Counted from the stretch's first letter, positions 42,841-55,327 are shown. The stretch is DNA of 64,000 nucleotides from Lasiosphaeria ovina (GCA_033439765.1 JAULSN010000006.1:620001-684000); one strand, 5' to 3'. Numbers and translations: made by a program. Notes: generated by a model from the letters alone, not told the origin.

Positions 42841-43596
42841 ACCACACCACACACCCTGAAGGCGAAGGCTCCCGCCACCAGTCGCCAAAACGGCAAGCGA
42901 CCCGCCTCTGAGGTTGGCGACTCGGCCCACGTCGAGCTCTTGCCTCGCCTCGGGTTCCATGCGATAGAGATGGGATTGCCCAGAGATAGCCAGATAGACC
43001 CTCCAATCCATCCATCCTATCCTGATGCGGCCTGCAACCAGGGCCACAGCCCGCGCCCACCTGCCCACACACCTCTTCAAGTGTCCATCCATCCATCGGC
43101 CCTCCAACCTCGCTTGGCCCCGTCTTTGCTCTCACTTGCATATTATTAGTCCTAGGCTGTCCCGGCGCTCCACGAGCGAGAGCTTTCTTTCTCTTGTCCT
43201 TTCCTGATTCATCCTCCCTCTTGTTGCCTCTCGTGTCGACGACGACAGTTGCTGCTTTGCGCTCGAATCCCGCCCCCGTTGAACCCCTATTTGTTCCGCT
43301 CACGTCCAGCACCCGTTGTTTCCTCCACACAACGGCATTGTGCATGCAACGACCCGACAAGCGAACCACACTACCGACACAGACGTCATAGCACTAACCC
43401 CGGCCATAGGATCCCATTGCCGACAGTGCCATTGTGTTCCGGGAGGCTTAAAGGGTGCTCGACCTGCGAGACATTTACGGCTACAACCGCGGTTCCTGTG
43501 TGATATCGATCCCGCCTATCGACTTGCACCCGTCTCCCCGCTCGTCCCTCTGCGGAGGATGACGGGCGCGGCGTGCTCGGAGCGACGCCAACCATC
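38203..43596. other. Gene-poor intergenic region (5.4 kb)
   Basis: No gene could be supported on either strand. The left part (to about 39.7 kb) contains relatives of sequence downstream of the first KP4-like copy. Other features are a gccgacgcc tandem at about 42003-42031, a CTG tract at 42807-42840, and C/T-rich leader-like sequence at 43.0-43.55 kb that probably belongs to the downstream membrane-protein gene. Confidence 0.5.
42807..42840 (+). repeat. CTG trinucleotide tract
   Basis: Eleven CTG-type units with one TTG interruption, outside any supported gene. Confidence 0.85.
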
Positions 43597-45295
43597 ATGT
43601 CCCTGTACTCGGAGCCGCCGCCGCTGCGCACCTTCAGTGAAGACAAGCCCACGCTTTTGGTGTGCTGGTGGATCACCATCTTCTGCGCCGTCATCATCTT
43701 GCTTCGAGTAGGCGGCCGCTTCGTGCGCACCGAAAGGCTGTTTACCGAGGACAAGGTGGCGGCCCTGGCCCTGATCCCGCTGTTCCTCCGCATGGGCTCT
43801 GTCCATGTCATCCTGGTCTACGGCACGAACAATGCCCAGCTGGACGGTGCCGGCTTTTCGTACGACGAGCTCCACCGAAAGTCGGTCGCCAGCGGCCTGG
43901 TTCTCCTGAGCCGCATCTTGTATGCAGCGACGTGAGTGGCAGCTCCCTTTGCTCTTCACCACCCGCGCCTATGAAGCTTCCTTGCCCGTTTCCCATGACC
44001 CTCTTTTCGGAGCGTCCAGCGGAGAAGAAGCAAATTCTAATCTTTTTCGGATCTGTAGCTTATGGATTCTGAAAAACGCCATTCTGGAGTTCTTCAGACG
44101 CCTCAATGTGAGTTGGGAGCGGTCGTTCGATGTGGCGCTGCTGTCCATGCGCTGCATTCTCGTCGCCACCTTTGTCGCAGTGGTGATAAGCGATTTGGCC
44201 GAGTGCCAACCCTTTTCCCACTACTGGCAGGTCCTCCCAGACCCCGGGGGCCAATGCCGTCAGGGGTACGCGCAGCTCTTGACCATGGCCACCTGCAACA
44301 TCATTACCGACTTGCTTCTCGTCTTCTTCCCAATACCCATCATCATCAGCAGCCAGATGAGCGCCAAGCGCAAGGTCCAGCTGGTGCTGCTCTTCTCTCT
44401 CAGTCTCGGAGTGGTTGCCGTCACCATATACCGCGTGCCGCACATCATCTGGGACGGCGGAAGCCAGCAGAGCCGGTCTTTATACGCCTCGATAGAGCTG
44501 CTGTTCGCAACTGCGGCGGCGAACTCGCTGGTTCTGGGCTCGTTTGTTCGGGATAGGGGTATCAAGAAGAAGAAGTTCAAGTACGATTCTGTCGCCGCAG
44601 GCTCACTGGAGCGCTCCTCGGCCACCGAGTCCAGGCGACCGACCATGAACAAGCACTGGGGCAGCGACGAAGACTTGGTTCGAGACGTGGGCTACGGCGT
44701 CAAGCCCGACCTGCGAGAGCCCCCGCCGTCGCCTTCCGACATACGATTCTACACGCCGGCCCCCATGGCCAACGCCCACGACGGCATGAACTTTTGGCAA
44801 TTCCCCGGGCAAAAGCGGGCCAGCGGAGCGCGGAGCGACGACGTCCTGATGGCTGCGGACCAGCTGACGTCAACAAGAAGCAACTCGGTCATATCGCCCC
44901 GGAAAGTCTCCTTCTTCGACCACGGCGGGCTGCTTGACGACCAAGGCGGCTCGAGCCGGCGCGCGAGTCTCATGTCCGCCAACGACCCGGCGTCTGGCGG
45001 CAGCAGCGCGCCGTCGCCCACGGTACCAGCGAGCGCGCACGGGTTGCGGCGGGGCTCCACGGCGCTGCTGCAGGAGCTCGGCGGTCTGCTGAGCCCGCTG
45101 ACCTCCAAGTCTGCGCGGCCGAAACTGAAGAGCGACGCCAATTCGCGGAGCAGCGCCCACAAGCCGACGGGCGAAGAACCACCATCGCCACCGCCACCGC
45201 CACCGCCACCGCCCTCGCCTCCAGCGTATTCGGCCCCTAAACAGGAGCCAGTCCTCGCGGACGTGGGCGGGTTGCTCGGCAGCGACAAAGAGTGA
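43597..45295 (+). CDS. Seven-helix rhodopsin-like integral membrane protein (523 aa)
   Basis: Fungal integral membrane protein with the rhodopsin-like domain found in PTH11-type proteins, which are putative receptors. No ligand can be read from sequence. Exons 43597-43931 and 44059-45295 join in frame (intron GTGAGT...TGTAG, 127 bp). Seven hydrophobic helices are visible, from LLVCWWITIFCAVIILLRVG to LYASIELLFATAAANSLVLG. The loop QPFSHYWQVLPDPGGQC and the helix ATCNIITDLLLVFFPIPII are characteristic. The CFEM domain of some PTH11 relatives is absent. The tail of about 240 residues is cytoplasmic by inference, Ser/Pro-rich, with a run of nine prolines near its end and many basic-Ser sites. 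ATG 43597 is the first good start after a long C/T-rich leader. Confidence 0.85.
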
Positions 45296-46262
45296 AACCT
45301 AATCAACCAAATACCCTCAGCCCCCTCAATGGGTGTTTTGAATTGTCTTTTATTTATTTTTACCGGGCAGCGAAGCGAAGCGTATATCGGGTTTTATGGG
45401 GCGTACGTACAATTGTGGAGTGACGCGAGTCATATGGAAAGGGGGACATGGAGACGAAAAAAACTTATTTTTTTGGGTTGTTTGCAAACGGCGTTTTTTC
45501 TAGACTCACAACTAGATCAAGAGGCAGGCGGGCGTTTAGAGGTCGTGGGTTTGGGGGGGTTTTTTCTTATTAATATTTGGAAAGCGGAAAGAGTCTGCAG
45601 GGTGGCCCAACAAACAACAACGACAACAACAACAACAGCAACAACAACACGACGGATATGACCGGGATGACCGAGATGATACCAGGGCGTTTTTTTTTTT
45701 TAAAAAAAAAAATCTTTTTTTCTTTGAAAGGGAAACCCCTTATATACCCCGGCAGACAGAGAGAAAGAGAAAGGAGTATAAAAAATGGCCTTGTCTTATT
45801 CATTTTCTATTGAGTCGCTAGCCAATGTCACTAAAACGTAACCAAAGGCATATAAATATAACGGTGCAGTTTTACTCATTAGTTTTGTCGCTTTCATTTT
45901 GCCATCAGCGGACCGACCTCATGAGCTAGCTCATTCTGCCCTCAAGACTATGAAGTAGGCTGGAAACCGCAGCCGCCAAATCGTCCTCAGCTGATGAACG
46001 AAATGGTGACGAGTGATGTATCTATCACACTACTTCTGTCAAGGAGACAATGTGAGAGACATTTGCTAATGTTTGGGCGACGGAAATACCAGCAGGCAGA
46101 TAGAGACCGTCGACAACCCCCGAACAAAACGCCTAGGAGACATGCCCAACTCCGGATGGGTGAAAAACGCCTGTTAAATAACACATGTGATACACCACCG
46201 CCAGCCCTCCACGCGACGAGACCTCGAGAACCCAGGCACGCCTGGGGAAATTGTTACTTCTC
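45296..46262. other. Convergent intergenic region
   Basis: Lies between the 3' ends of the rhodopsin-like gene and RPB5. It contains a CAA-rich stretch (45609-45650) and a T12/A11 inverted tract at 45690-45712 that could fold into a hairpin. No gene is seen. Confidence 0.55.
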
Positions 46263-47109
46263 TCATACGCAAAGTCGGTAACTAGCATATCGGCCGGCGG
46301 TTTCGCTATTCCGGATGATCTTGACGACTTGGCCTCGCTTCAAACCTAGGTAGCGGGCGATGGGGTCCTTTGACAGGATACGGGGCAGTTGCGTCTCCTT
46401 GAGACGGTAGCGCTTGAGGAGAGCCGTCTTCTCCTCGCGGCTCAGCAGGATGTGCTTGGGCACCAAGTTGTGGTGAGTGATGTTGACGAGCAGGTCCTCC
46501 TCAAGGAAGCACTCGATCTGCGTGTACTGCGACGTGACCGTGATAACCTTGCGGGCCTGCGCGCTGAGCGAGGCAAAGGTCACGAGAATGCCGGCTTTGA
46601 AGTTGTTGGCCGCGCAGTGCTGCACGAACTTCTTCATGACGCCAATGCCGATGGACGACTTCTCGGGGCAGAACTCGACCCAGATGGTGCCGCAGTCGGG
46701 CGCCGGGTCCGGGTTACTCGGCGTCGGCGGGGGGGTGAACTTCTTGATCATGCTTTCGCTCGGCCGCGCAGAAAACTGCATCGCGACACGGCTGTACAGG
46801 AAAGGTCAGTCAGCCGTACGCAGATATAGTCTGCCGCCATTCTCCCTGGCTCTCTTGAACATACTTCGGGCTCCCATCGGCCATGCAATATTCCCTTCGA
46901 AATCGGTCAAGCGAGATCTTGACCTCATCCTCTGCAAGCTCGTACCCCTAGAAAAGACACAGCAATGTCAGCAAAAGCCGCTCCGTTACGGCAGATTGAA
47001 CAGTGAGCGCCCCTACCCGATCCTGCACCATTTCGTGGACTGTTCTCCAGGCCCGCCATAGCCGCGATGTCTCCTTAGCGAAGACGTTCGAATTGAAATC
47101 GTCGTCCAT
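46263..47109 (-). CDS. RPB5: RNA polymerase I/II/III common subunit RPABC1 (Rpb5), 234 aa
   Basis: Shared subunit of all three nuclear RNA polymerases, located at the lower jaw near incoming DNA. Exons on the minus strand are 47017-47109, 46865-46947 and 46263-46791. The introns (47016-46948 and 46864-46792, both GT-AG) restore one frame. The N-terminal jaw domain begins MDDDFNSNVFAKETSRLWRA and continues GYELAEDEVKISLDRFRREY. The C-terminal assembly domain has the invariant LVPKHILLSREEKTALLKRY, LPRILSKDPIARYLGLKRGQ and VVKIIRNSETAGRYASYRLCV, the standard C-terminus. A short Pro-rich insertion (TPPPTPSNPDPAPD) sits between the domains. It is divergent from BFR1 with 572 bp between the two starts, probably a shared promoter. 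Confidence 0.95.
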
Positions 47110-47681
47110 TGTGACGAATGGCCGTGCTGCGGCGACTGTGCGACGGGATTTGTTTCGCTGTATTTGTGCGTGCGCAGTGCTGAGCGATGAATGCAGGGGT
47201 TTTCTTTTTGGGGAGGTTTTCCTTCGGGTGGGCGTCGTGGTCGTGCGGCAGCGAGGCGGCGACGCGAGGCTGATGAAAGAAAATCGCGAGCTTCAAAAAA
47301 TTGAGTCTCCTGGTAGGCGTGGGGTTAAGTGGGGACATCGGCCTTTGTCTCCACAGGTGTCCGAGATCCCTGCACGGCTTACCTAAGGCACGTACGCCCG
47401 CACGTGCCCACCGCTGGATTTTGACGATCTGGCCTGGGACCCGGCGAGAAATTTCGAAATTTTGGTGGAGCTGCTGGGGAAGGGTCTAATTGAAGCAAGC
47501 TGTCTGCAACGAGACAAATCTACCTCCCGCTGCCCTGCCCCTCCCCTTTCGCTCCCACTCCTTTCCACCTCACAATTAAGACGCCCAAAGAGGGTATCGA
47601 GCGTCAATTCAGCAGCGTTCTTGCTTTTCCCAAATCCTCTCTCCCACGAGCTCCTCCTTCCGGTAATTCGAAAACTTCGCT
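47110..47681. promoter_or_regulatory. Shared divergent promoter region RPB5-BFR1
   Basis: A 572-bp gap between two divergently transcribed housekeeping genes. The BFR1 side is strongly C/T-rich (about 47521-47575), as is common in TATA-less fungal promoters. I see no TATA box. Confidence 0.5.
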
Positions 47682-49433
47682 ATGGCAGACGTTGACGCTA
47701 CTGCCGCAGCCACAGCCGCTGCTGCAGCCGGGGCCAGCCTCAAGCCCGTCAAGCCCGACACCGACCTCTTCAATGAGCAGCTCGGCAAGGCTGAGAAGGA
47801 ATATCAGGATGTCATGGCCAGATATGTACGTGCGCGCCCAGTCCGCACTACAGCCCGTCGCCTGGGGCATGTCGCCTGCCCGCGTCATGCCGCTACGGCC
47901 ACTGTCACTGCCACTACCACTGCCACTGCCTCTTTCCCTTGATAGCATTTGACCGCGCAGGAACCCAGCAAGTTAATGATAGCGTTTTTCGCACGTACAG
48001 AACGCCGTTAAAGCCAAGATTGAGCTTGCCACACCGGGCAAGAACAAGGATGCTCCTTCCGCGACGCAGAAGCGCCGCCAGGAACTGATCGCCCAGGTCA
48101 ACGAGATTCGTGCCAAGCAGGCCACTGGCAAGAACAGCCGCAATGCCATCCTCGAGAAGATCAAGCGGTTCAACGAGCAGCTGTCGAGCCGCCTCGCCGA
48201 GAACAAGGTCGCCCGCGGCAAGGTGGGCTTCAAGAATACCGACGAAATTGACCAGGAAATTGCCTCGTTGCAGAAGAAGGTCGACGGTGGAATGATGAAG
48301 CTTGTCGACGAGAAGAAGGCCCTCTCCGAGATCTCAAACTTGTACAAACAGAAGAAGAACTTTACCCAGTTCGACCAGGCAGAGAAGGAAATCGCCGACC
48401 TCAAGGCCAAGATCAAGGCGGCCAAGGATGAGCTTGACGACCCCGAGGCCAAGAAGAATAGCGAGGAGTATAACAAGCTCCAGGCGGAGCTCGACGCCAT
48501 CAAGGCAGATCAGGACGAGGCATATAAGGGCCTGTCTAGCCTTCGGGACGAACGCACCAAGCTGCAAGCCGAGCAAAACGAGAAGTTCCAGGCCATCAGG
48601 AAGCTCAAGGACGAGTACTACGGGCAAAAGAAGGCCCATGCCGCGTGGGAGCGCGAGCAGCGCGAGCGTGTCCGAGAGAGACACCAGGCCGAGCGCGACC
48701 GCATCGCCAAGGAGCGCAAGATGGACCGCGCTCAGAAGCTGCTTGCCGAAGCCAGCGACCCCGCCTACCTGGAGGAGATCCGCCGCGCCCGCAGCCTGCT
48801 TCACTTCTTTGACCCGTCGCTCCAGCCGGCCGAAAAGGCCCCGCTCGTTGCTGACAGGGGTCTGACTGCCCCGGTCCAGCGCAAGGTAGATGATTCTGGC
48901 ATCAAGGGCACCGTTCTTAAGCGGAAGGAGGACCGTGAGGACGAGTACCTGCCGGCGACCAAGGGAAAGAAGAAGGGCAAGAAGGCGACTCCTTCAGCGG
49001 CCAGTGCCAAGACTTACAGCTGCCCGCCATCGGTCATGGAGGACTGCGCCTTCATGGGCATTGACCCGCCAATGAGCGCCGCCGACGTTCCGGCCGTTGT
49101 CGAGAAGGTCAAGGCGAAGCTTGACAACTGGGTCACTGACCAGCCCGAGCAGACACGGAAGGTGAATATTATTTGGCATGATAAAACTATTTGCACCCAT
49201 GCCGAGGCTAACATTGCTTATCATCTCAGAACATCGAGAAGGCCAAGAAGGAGATTGAGCGATTGGAGGCTGAGGAGGCGGGCGAGGCTCCCACGCCGAC
49301 TAGCCCGAAGACTCCTAACGGTGCTAATGGCAAGAAGAGCGAAGACAGCGAGGCTGCCGTGGCTGAGGTGACGGAAGGCGTGGAGAAGGTTCAAATCGAG
49401 GAAGAGACGGCTGCTGAGCCGGTCGCCGCATAG
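47682..49433 (+). CDS. BFR1: Nuclear segregation protein Bfr1 homologue (502 aa)
   Basis: Polysome- and mRNP-associated coiled-coil protein related to yeast Bfr1, implicated there in mRNA localisation at the ER, secretion and ploidy maintenance. Exons 47682-47825, 48001-49161 and 49230-49433 join in phase 0 (introns 175 and 68 bp). An Ala-rich start precedes LKPVKPDTDLFNEQLGKAEK. A very long charged coiled coil then covers most of residues 30-300 (for example KVGFKNTDEIDQEIASLQKK, NLYKQKKNFTQFDQAEKEIA). Next come a basic KGKKKGKKATPS patch, a small conserved C-terminal block (YSCPPSVMEDCAFMGIDPPM) and an acidic tail. The length is close to the family norm. The first ATG after the C/T-rich promoter is taken as the start. 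Confidence 0.92.
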
Positions 49434-51912
49434 AGCGAGTGACTTTGCCCTGGACCGCTCCTGGTCGGGCATCTTCTTTTTTTCTATATATCCCAGCACC
49501 TCTCATCTATCGTCATGTTCAGCGTCTTCCCGTCTGCGGCCTGCCTGAAACTCACCTATCCATGTTTAAGGGGGGGCACAGCGCTGCGCTGCGATGTGAG
49601 TCAAGGGCACAAAAAGCAATTCCCATCTGTTCATTTTTATTTTCAAAAAGGTACGCACAAGCGGACAAGGCCTGAAAAGGAAATGTTTGCTTTGTATGCT
49701 ACTGGGATTCCGGGATTCCGGGATTCCGAGAGGATGGGATGTGATGTTTAGGTACTCCCCTTCGCCATCAGCTTCGGGCCGCGTTGGGTTTGAGGGCTCT
49801 TGAGCAGCAGCCAGTATGTAGGTCAGGTACATACAGTACTATGGCTAGCTACGAAGTACTCATAGACAACGAATGCCGTTTGCCGCCGTCGTCGTATTCA
49901 AGGCTCGCTTGCTTGGTGCCTTTCTTGGGTGCTTTCTTTTGTGAAGAGGTGAAGTTGTGAGCGTGTCGTTGCCTCCCTGAGTTGGTAGCAAGACCAGGCC
50001 AGAAGACGGACGGAGAGGGAGGAGAGCGATCGTGTCTGGCCATGGGATGTATGTAATATTGGTATTTAGGGCGACATGCAAAGCATAGGCACGCATGCAC
50101 GTATGTACACAGTAGGGTACCTAGGTAGGGTAAGTAAGGTAGGTTCTAATTACCACCTTGGGGGATGGATTGCATGCATGTGCTCCTTCGCTATCCGATA
50201 CCGTCGTGTGCTCATGGCCCAATGGCGCGCGTTCGTGCGTTCTGTACGCAGCAAACACACAAACATACGACGCAAGCACTTGCTATCTGGTATCTCCCGG
50301 TCTTGTTGGGTATCTCTTCTTCGCGGGCTTTATCTATTTGCAGACAGGGCCAATCTCAAGCCCTGTGCTTACCGAGAGAAGATAGGTAAGGTAAGGTACC
50401 TATGATTTGGGCATCATCGATCGGTTGTTGGGCTCCACATTCGGGATGTTCCTTCCCCCTCCCTGCCATGCCATTCCGGCCTTGGGTAAAGTGGGCAAGG
50501 AAGTGATGACAGTTGGACAGGCCTATCGTAGTACGTACGTAGTAGCGTACCGTTGGAGTTGGGCTATCCATCTCTCCCCGTGGGGAAAAACCCGCGGTGA
50601 TGGAGCAAGACTTGCTTCTTTCTTTGCCTAAGATCGGAGTTTATGCGTTGGTTGGTTGGTTGGTTGGTTGGGGAAGGGGATTCCGTCACTGCCCGCAGTT
50701 ATGTGATCCTCAGGCAAGAACTTCTGCCTAGCATTATTCATCATGCGAAGAGCCTCACGGCACAGCACGGCACGTTGTGGCATTTCGACAAGCAGCTTCA
50801 GGACCTCTTGATAAGCGGGACAGGCTTTCAACCACGATCGTGTTTGATGCTCTATCTACTGGACTAATGCATCTTACAAACACGGCCGCTTGATTGTCGC
50901 ACGTATATACACTCATCATTAAAGACATAGCAGACACAGATGCTTTCAGCCGTATATTGGTTCTCAATTTTAAATGTTGGGTGACCATGTCCCCTGTTAT
51001 ATACAAAAAAAGCGACTAGCTCGTACACCTGTTCGATGACGAAGTCGGACTGTCAAGAGAGGACAAGGTCAAGTTGGAGCCACCTTCTGAAGCCAGAAAA
51101 GACAGGCTCACAAGATGAGGTGTTCGCCACTCTCTCCTCATTGCCACGCGAAAACGCAGGCAAGATCCGAGAGAAGGAAACTCCACCGGGTCGTCCGAAG
51201 CTCCATCCAACCCAATCCCTTCCCAGTCCTTCCATCGCAGACCATCGTCAAGGTGCTCTCGCGTGCTCTCGCAACAAGCTAGATATCCCCACCCTAGGGA
51301 CCAGCGCTGGCTCCATGAAGAAAGAGGACGCCTGCTTCATATTACTTCCAGTGTTCGGTATTCCAATCTGGCAGCCCATCCTTCGCTGAACCCGTTTCCC
51401 AATCCTATTCCTCTCGGCGGGGTGAAACCCCACAAAACACGCAGCCCAGGCCCAGGTAGTTGTAAACACCACAAAAGAAGTCCAACCCAACCACCAAACG
51501 CCAGGTTGAGTAACATAAAACCACAAAGCAAGCCGCCAGTCCCGTCCGTCCGTTCCGTCGTCCGGGCGTGGGAAAGTAAAAAAGATGTAAAGCCTCCTGT
51601 CGTGACACTCCGCAAGCCGTTGCGACACAGCCCAGGGCCACGACCAAGAAAAGAAAAAAGAAACAAATGTAGAATCCAATAGGCTATGCAAGAAAGAAGT
51701 GCACCGTGGGGATCTGCATTAGGAATCCCACGCGTCATGCTCTCGTTTGTCTCGTTGTCGTCATAAAAATAAAAAGGAGAGCTGTGCTCGGAGAACCATT
51801 GGGATAGTGGACACGGCAGGCTCGGGCTGAGGACACGCTCACAAGGGTGTGCATGCTTCAACACCGTGCCTCCAGCACAACTATCGGCACAATGGATCGA
51901 GCTATTTCATGA
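49434..51912. other. Intergenic region (2.5 kb)
   Basis: No gene is supported. It holds the 3' flanks of BFR1 and of the minus-strand gene ending at 51913, a gattccgg triplicate at about 49706-49726, and a ggtt tetranucleotide run at about 50649-50670. Confidence 0.5.
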
Positions 51913-52686
51913 TCAATATGGTGGGAAATATGATGTTGGAGGCGGCGGAGGATACCCCCGCCTCGAACGGCCTTGCGGGCCCGGCGTCCTCCTCTCGCGA
52001 ATCGGCTCGAGCACCGGCGGCGTCTTCATGCGAGGAAAAGGAGTATCCCTGTCATGGGTCATGATGCTTGGGCCGCTTGCCACCGTGGCAGGGCCCCCGA
52101 CACGGCGACCGGCTTTCCGGGAGCCGTTCAGGGCACTCAGAGGTGGGTCTCTGACGGCTGGCTCGTTGTCATCCGGCAGGGTCAGTTCGACCAGGCTATA
52201 GAAGTACTCGAGCACTTCTGGATAGCGCTGTACTGACGCCTGCCAGTCCTCGTCGATGCCGCGCTTCAGCAGTGCCTGGGCAGCGGAAATCTCGTTCGGG
52301 TGCGGCGGTGAGTGGTAGTAGTGGTAGGCGTGAGCTGTGATGCGCTCCAGGTGTGCCGAGTGAGCAGTCTTCCGGCGCTCTGTCAGTAGCCTGAAGTACT
52401 CGAGAATGTAGTCTTGGGCGTGTGCCCGCACCCATGAACTGTGATGGCGTGTTAGCAGGCTGGTCTGCAACAGTAAACAAAATCGTCGAGGGCGGATAAG
52501 CTGGCCGTCGACGAAGCGGGGGAAAAGGGGGGAAGATGATGGGGATAAGGACACTAACCGTATGTCATTGTATATCGACTGCATCATCCGGTTCTCGGCC
52601 TGTCTGACAGCCACTTCCAGGCCTTTGGCTTCGCATTCGCAAGCCAAGGTGGCCGGAGCATGGCATATGGCACAGTCCGGGTCCAT
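51913..52686 (-). CDS. Conserved fungal protein with N-terminal Cys/His cluster (217 aa)
   Basis: Uncharacterised protein that I recall as conserved in filamentous ascomycetes. Exons 52559-52686 and 51913-52438 are joined across a 120-bp intron (donor GTTAGT, acceptor CACAG), which gives the continuous block NDIRSWVRAHAQDYILEYFR. The start at 52686 (MDPDCAICHAPATLACEC) places CX2C and CXC cysteines in a possible small metal-binding site. Next come AVRQAENRMM and helix-rich LLTERRKTAHSAHLERITAH, then DEDWQASVQRYPEVLEYFYS. The C-terminal third is disordered, ending in a Pro/Tyr-rich tail (PPPPPTSYFPPY). An upstream in-frame ATG at 52734 would add 16 residues. The function is unknown, and a zinc-binding scaffold is only a guess. 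Confidence 0.82.
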   Translation of the reverse strand: MDPDCAICHAPATLACECEAKGLEVAVRQAENRMMQSIYNDIRLVSLSPSSSPLFPRFVDGQLIRPRRFCLLLQTSLLTRHHSSWVRAHAQDYILEYFRLLTERRKTAHSAHLERITAHAYHYYHSPPHPNEISAAQALLKRGIDEDWQASVQRYPEVLEYFYSLVELTLPDDNEPAVRDPPLSALNGSRKAGRRVGGPATVASGPSIMTHDRDTPFPRMKTPPVLEPIRERRTPGPQGRSRRGYPPPPPTSYFPPY

Positions 52687-55327
52687 CCTGATGACGGACT
52701 TCCTCGTCTTTGGATTATGATCTCTGGTATACATGGTTTAGCGTTTGGGGGTGGAAACGTCGGGAAAAGTGAGTTTGGGGACCATGCGGTCAGGTAACAA
52801 AAAAGTCTCAAGTTAATAATACAGAGAAGCGAGCAGAATCTCCAACGGTCATCCTATCAGGCATGACCAGCCGATGCTCGCTAGCTAGGGTCCTGCCCAG
52901 AAGCAGACAAAAAAACATAAGGGGGGAAAGATGGGGAGACGAGACGAGATACTGCGGGAGAGAACGAGGCGGGAAGATAAGGGCCAAGTAGAGAGAGAAA
53001 GGGCGGATAGGGCCGCAAGAGCTTTGGGGGCGCGTGAGTGGGCAGACAGACGACAGACAGAAAGACTGACCTGGACTATCAAGCACGCAAGCAACGGGCA
53101 GTCGAGCAGCAGGCGGCAGGAGGAGGAAGCAAGCAGGGCGAGTGATGGGCAGCGACGAGACGAGATGGATGGCAGACAGAGAACCACAGGGACGGCAACA
53201 ACGCGCGCTGGGCTGGGCAGCAGCTGTGGTGCGCTGTGCGTGCTGAACTGTGTGTCGCTCACGAGATTTGAGCCGAGGAGGCAGGCACCACGTCTGTAGG
53301 GCGAGAGAGAGAATGGGGGCAAGAGGAGCGTCGCGTCGCAGGAGCAGCAGCAGCAACACCCGAACGGGGTCGAGCAGGGCAGCAGAGGGCAGCCAGAGGG
53401 CAGCAGACGACGAGTCAGGGACGAGCTGGCGACAGCGAGCGGCTCTCTTTGGTGGAGGGCAGCGAGCGTCTGCGTGGTTGCAGCAAGCAGTGCTTCACAA
53501 CACAATGGAATCTGACCGATTTTGGAGAATGGAAGCCCTCGTGAGGGCTGGCGACCGCCCACAACCCAAGGCCGGACTTAACCACGTTTAGTCTGGATTC
53601 TGTGTCGTGGCTCGAATGCGGGCCTCTGGCAGCACTGGTCTGCAGCGTGCAGCGGCCCAATGCCTGCTCAACCAGTCCCGCGACCACCTTTTCCCTGCCG
53701 GGACACAGACGGACCCAATTAACCTCGATTGCCTCTGATGCCGTTCGCACCACGCACCACTCACGTCTGGCGATCCAATGCAGTTGCAGTGAGTGCAGGA
53801 GGGGAGGCGGAGGCTACTGATTCGTTATGTAAGACGGCGCACGTAGCACGTAACAGAGACGAGACGCGTTACTAGTAGGGTACGGATCGAAGACCGGTAG
53901 AGGGGGCACCGTCGATCGGCTGAGCCTTGGAACGGAGATGGGTACGGAGTACGGAGTAGGGGGAAAGTGATTTGGGTGGACCGTGGAATATGGCGTGATG
54001 GCAATGCGGAGCTGAAGCTGGAGCTGGAGCTGGAGCTACGATGCAAACTTGGGCCGGGGTAGCTACTGACGGGAGTGCGGAGGCCGGCGAGGAGGGAGAG
54101 GAGAATCAAGGGAAAAGGGTGCGATGAGGAGACGAGACTTGGAGGAACCTAAGTTCTAGGTAGTCGTACAGAATATGGGAACTCGGGGCACGGAAGAGTC
54201 GGGGAAGGTCAAGGTACAGGTAGTTCCCGTCGGTTGTGAGAATTGAATGGAACACATGAGATGATGGCTTTACTTACCAAGGCACGAGTAGAAAGACTAG
54301 TAGGTAAGGCAAGGGAGGCAAAGAAAGAGCTTTCTGCTATTTGGCCCAGGAAAGCCAGGGAGGAGGCGGCAAGGGAAATTATAAATCGACGAACGAGGAC
54401 ACAAAAAAAGGAGCTGAGATTGGGGAAAACCCTATCCGTATTCGAATTTTCGAAAAACGACAACAAGGAACAACCTGCCGGCAGAGACCAGACCGGCCGA
54501 CCAAATAACCGCATTACCACACCTATACATACCTGACGGGTATTACTTAGTAGAGGCTGGCGAGACGCAGCCCACGGCGGCAGCGAGAGGAGAGGGGCTG
54601 GAGAGTCCCTGCCAGTGCCAGCAACATCCACGTCTCGGAAGTGGTGCAGCCAGCAAAAGCCCAGTCTTGCCCGTCTTGGATTTTCACTTTCACCGCATGT
54701 CTGCAATCTGCGGCATTCTGCAACCGCCACCAGGGCCACGGATGGCTGCAAAAGCCTGCCCCCGCCGAGAGGCGACCAAGAGCCACAAATTGGGCACCAA
54801 CAACATCACACGTCGACTGCTGCATTCCTAGTTCGAGTTGCTCCGTAAGCGGGGCGACCACTGAGGTGCGGCTCTCGTCTCGCCTCCCAAGGAGACCCGA
54901 GCATTTTATCTTATTAGATAAAGGGAAACATGCAACAAGCGCCCGGACGATGGCCGATGGGTTGGTGCAGCAAAAGACGAAACGAGATGCGATGAGACGA
55001 GACAAGATGGGATCAAAGACATTTGGGATGGAACTTGAAATGGAAGGACAACTCAATTCCAGCGCGTCTGGGCGGCCGAGCGAACTTCCCGGCCGGCCGC
55101 CCCCACCCCTCCGCCAGCTGCGAAGAGCCGCCGGGGAATGCCAAGGCCCCAAGCCCAGAATGGCTGCGACCCTCCGATTCACCCCTGCACGATCCAAGCC
55201 CTGGAATCTGGATTGAACGTTATCTCTTATCGGACTTCCAAAATTTGATTGCACTGGAGAGATCCGAGGGAGGCGAACCAGCTTGTTGTCTGCGAGGCCT
55301 TAATTTGCCCGTCAATTGCTATTGAAA
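52687..55327. other. Divergent intergenic region (2.6 kb)
   Basis: Separates the 51913-52686 gene (minus) and MTG2 (plus). It is purine-rich with simple repeats (gcagcag and gaga runs at 53.1-53.4 kb, gctgga repeats at about 54014-54034). Frames here are low-complexity, and I accept no gene. Confidence 0.5.

Noticed and set aside
42719..43369. Minus-strand frame of 216 codons
   Set aside because: Includes the CTG tract (Ser/Asn run) and overlaps the presumed leader of the rhodopsin-like gene. No domain.
48334..48804. Minus-strand frame rich in Leu/Val opposite BFR1
   Set aside because: Antisense of Lys/Glu-rich coiled-coil codons reads as Leu/Val. The plus strand is a recognised gene.
54243..54536. 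Plus-strand frame of 97 codons with a helical basic composition
   Set aside because: Lies in purine-rich low-complexity DNA that reads as Lys/Glu/Arg in any frame. No homologue recognised and no clear ATG context.
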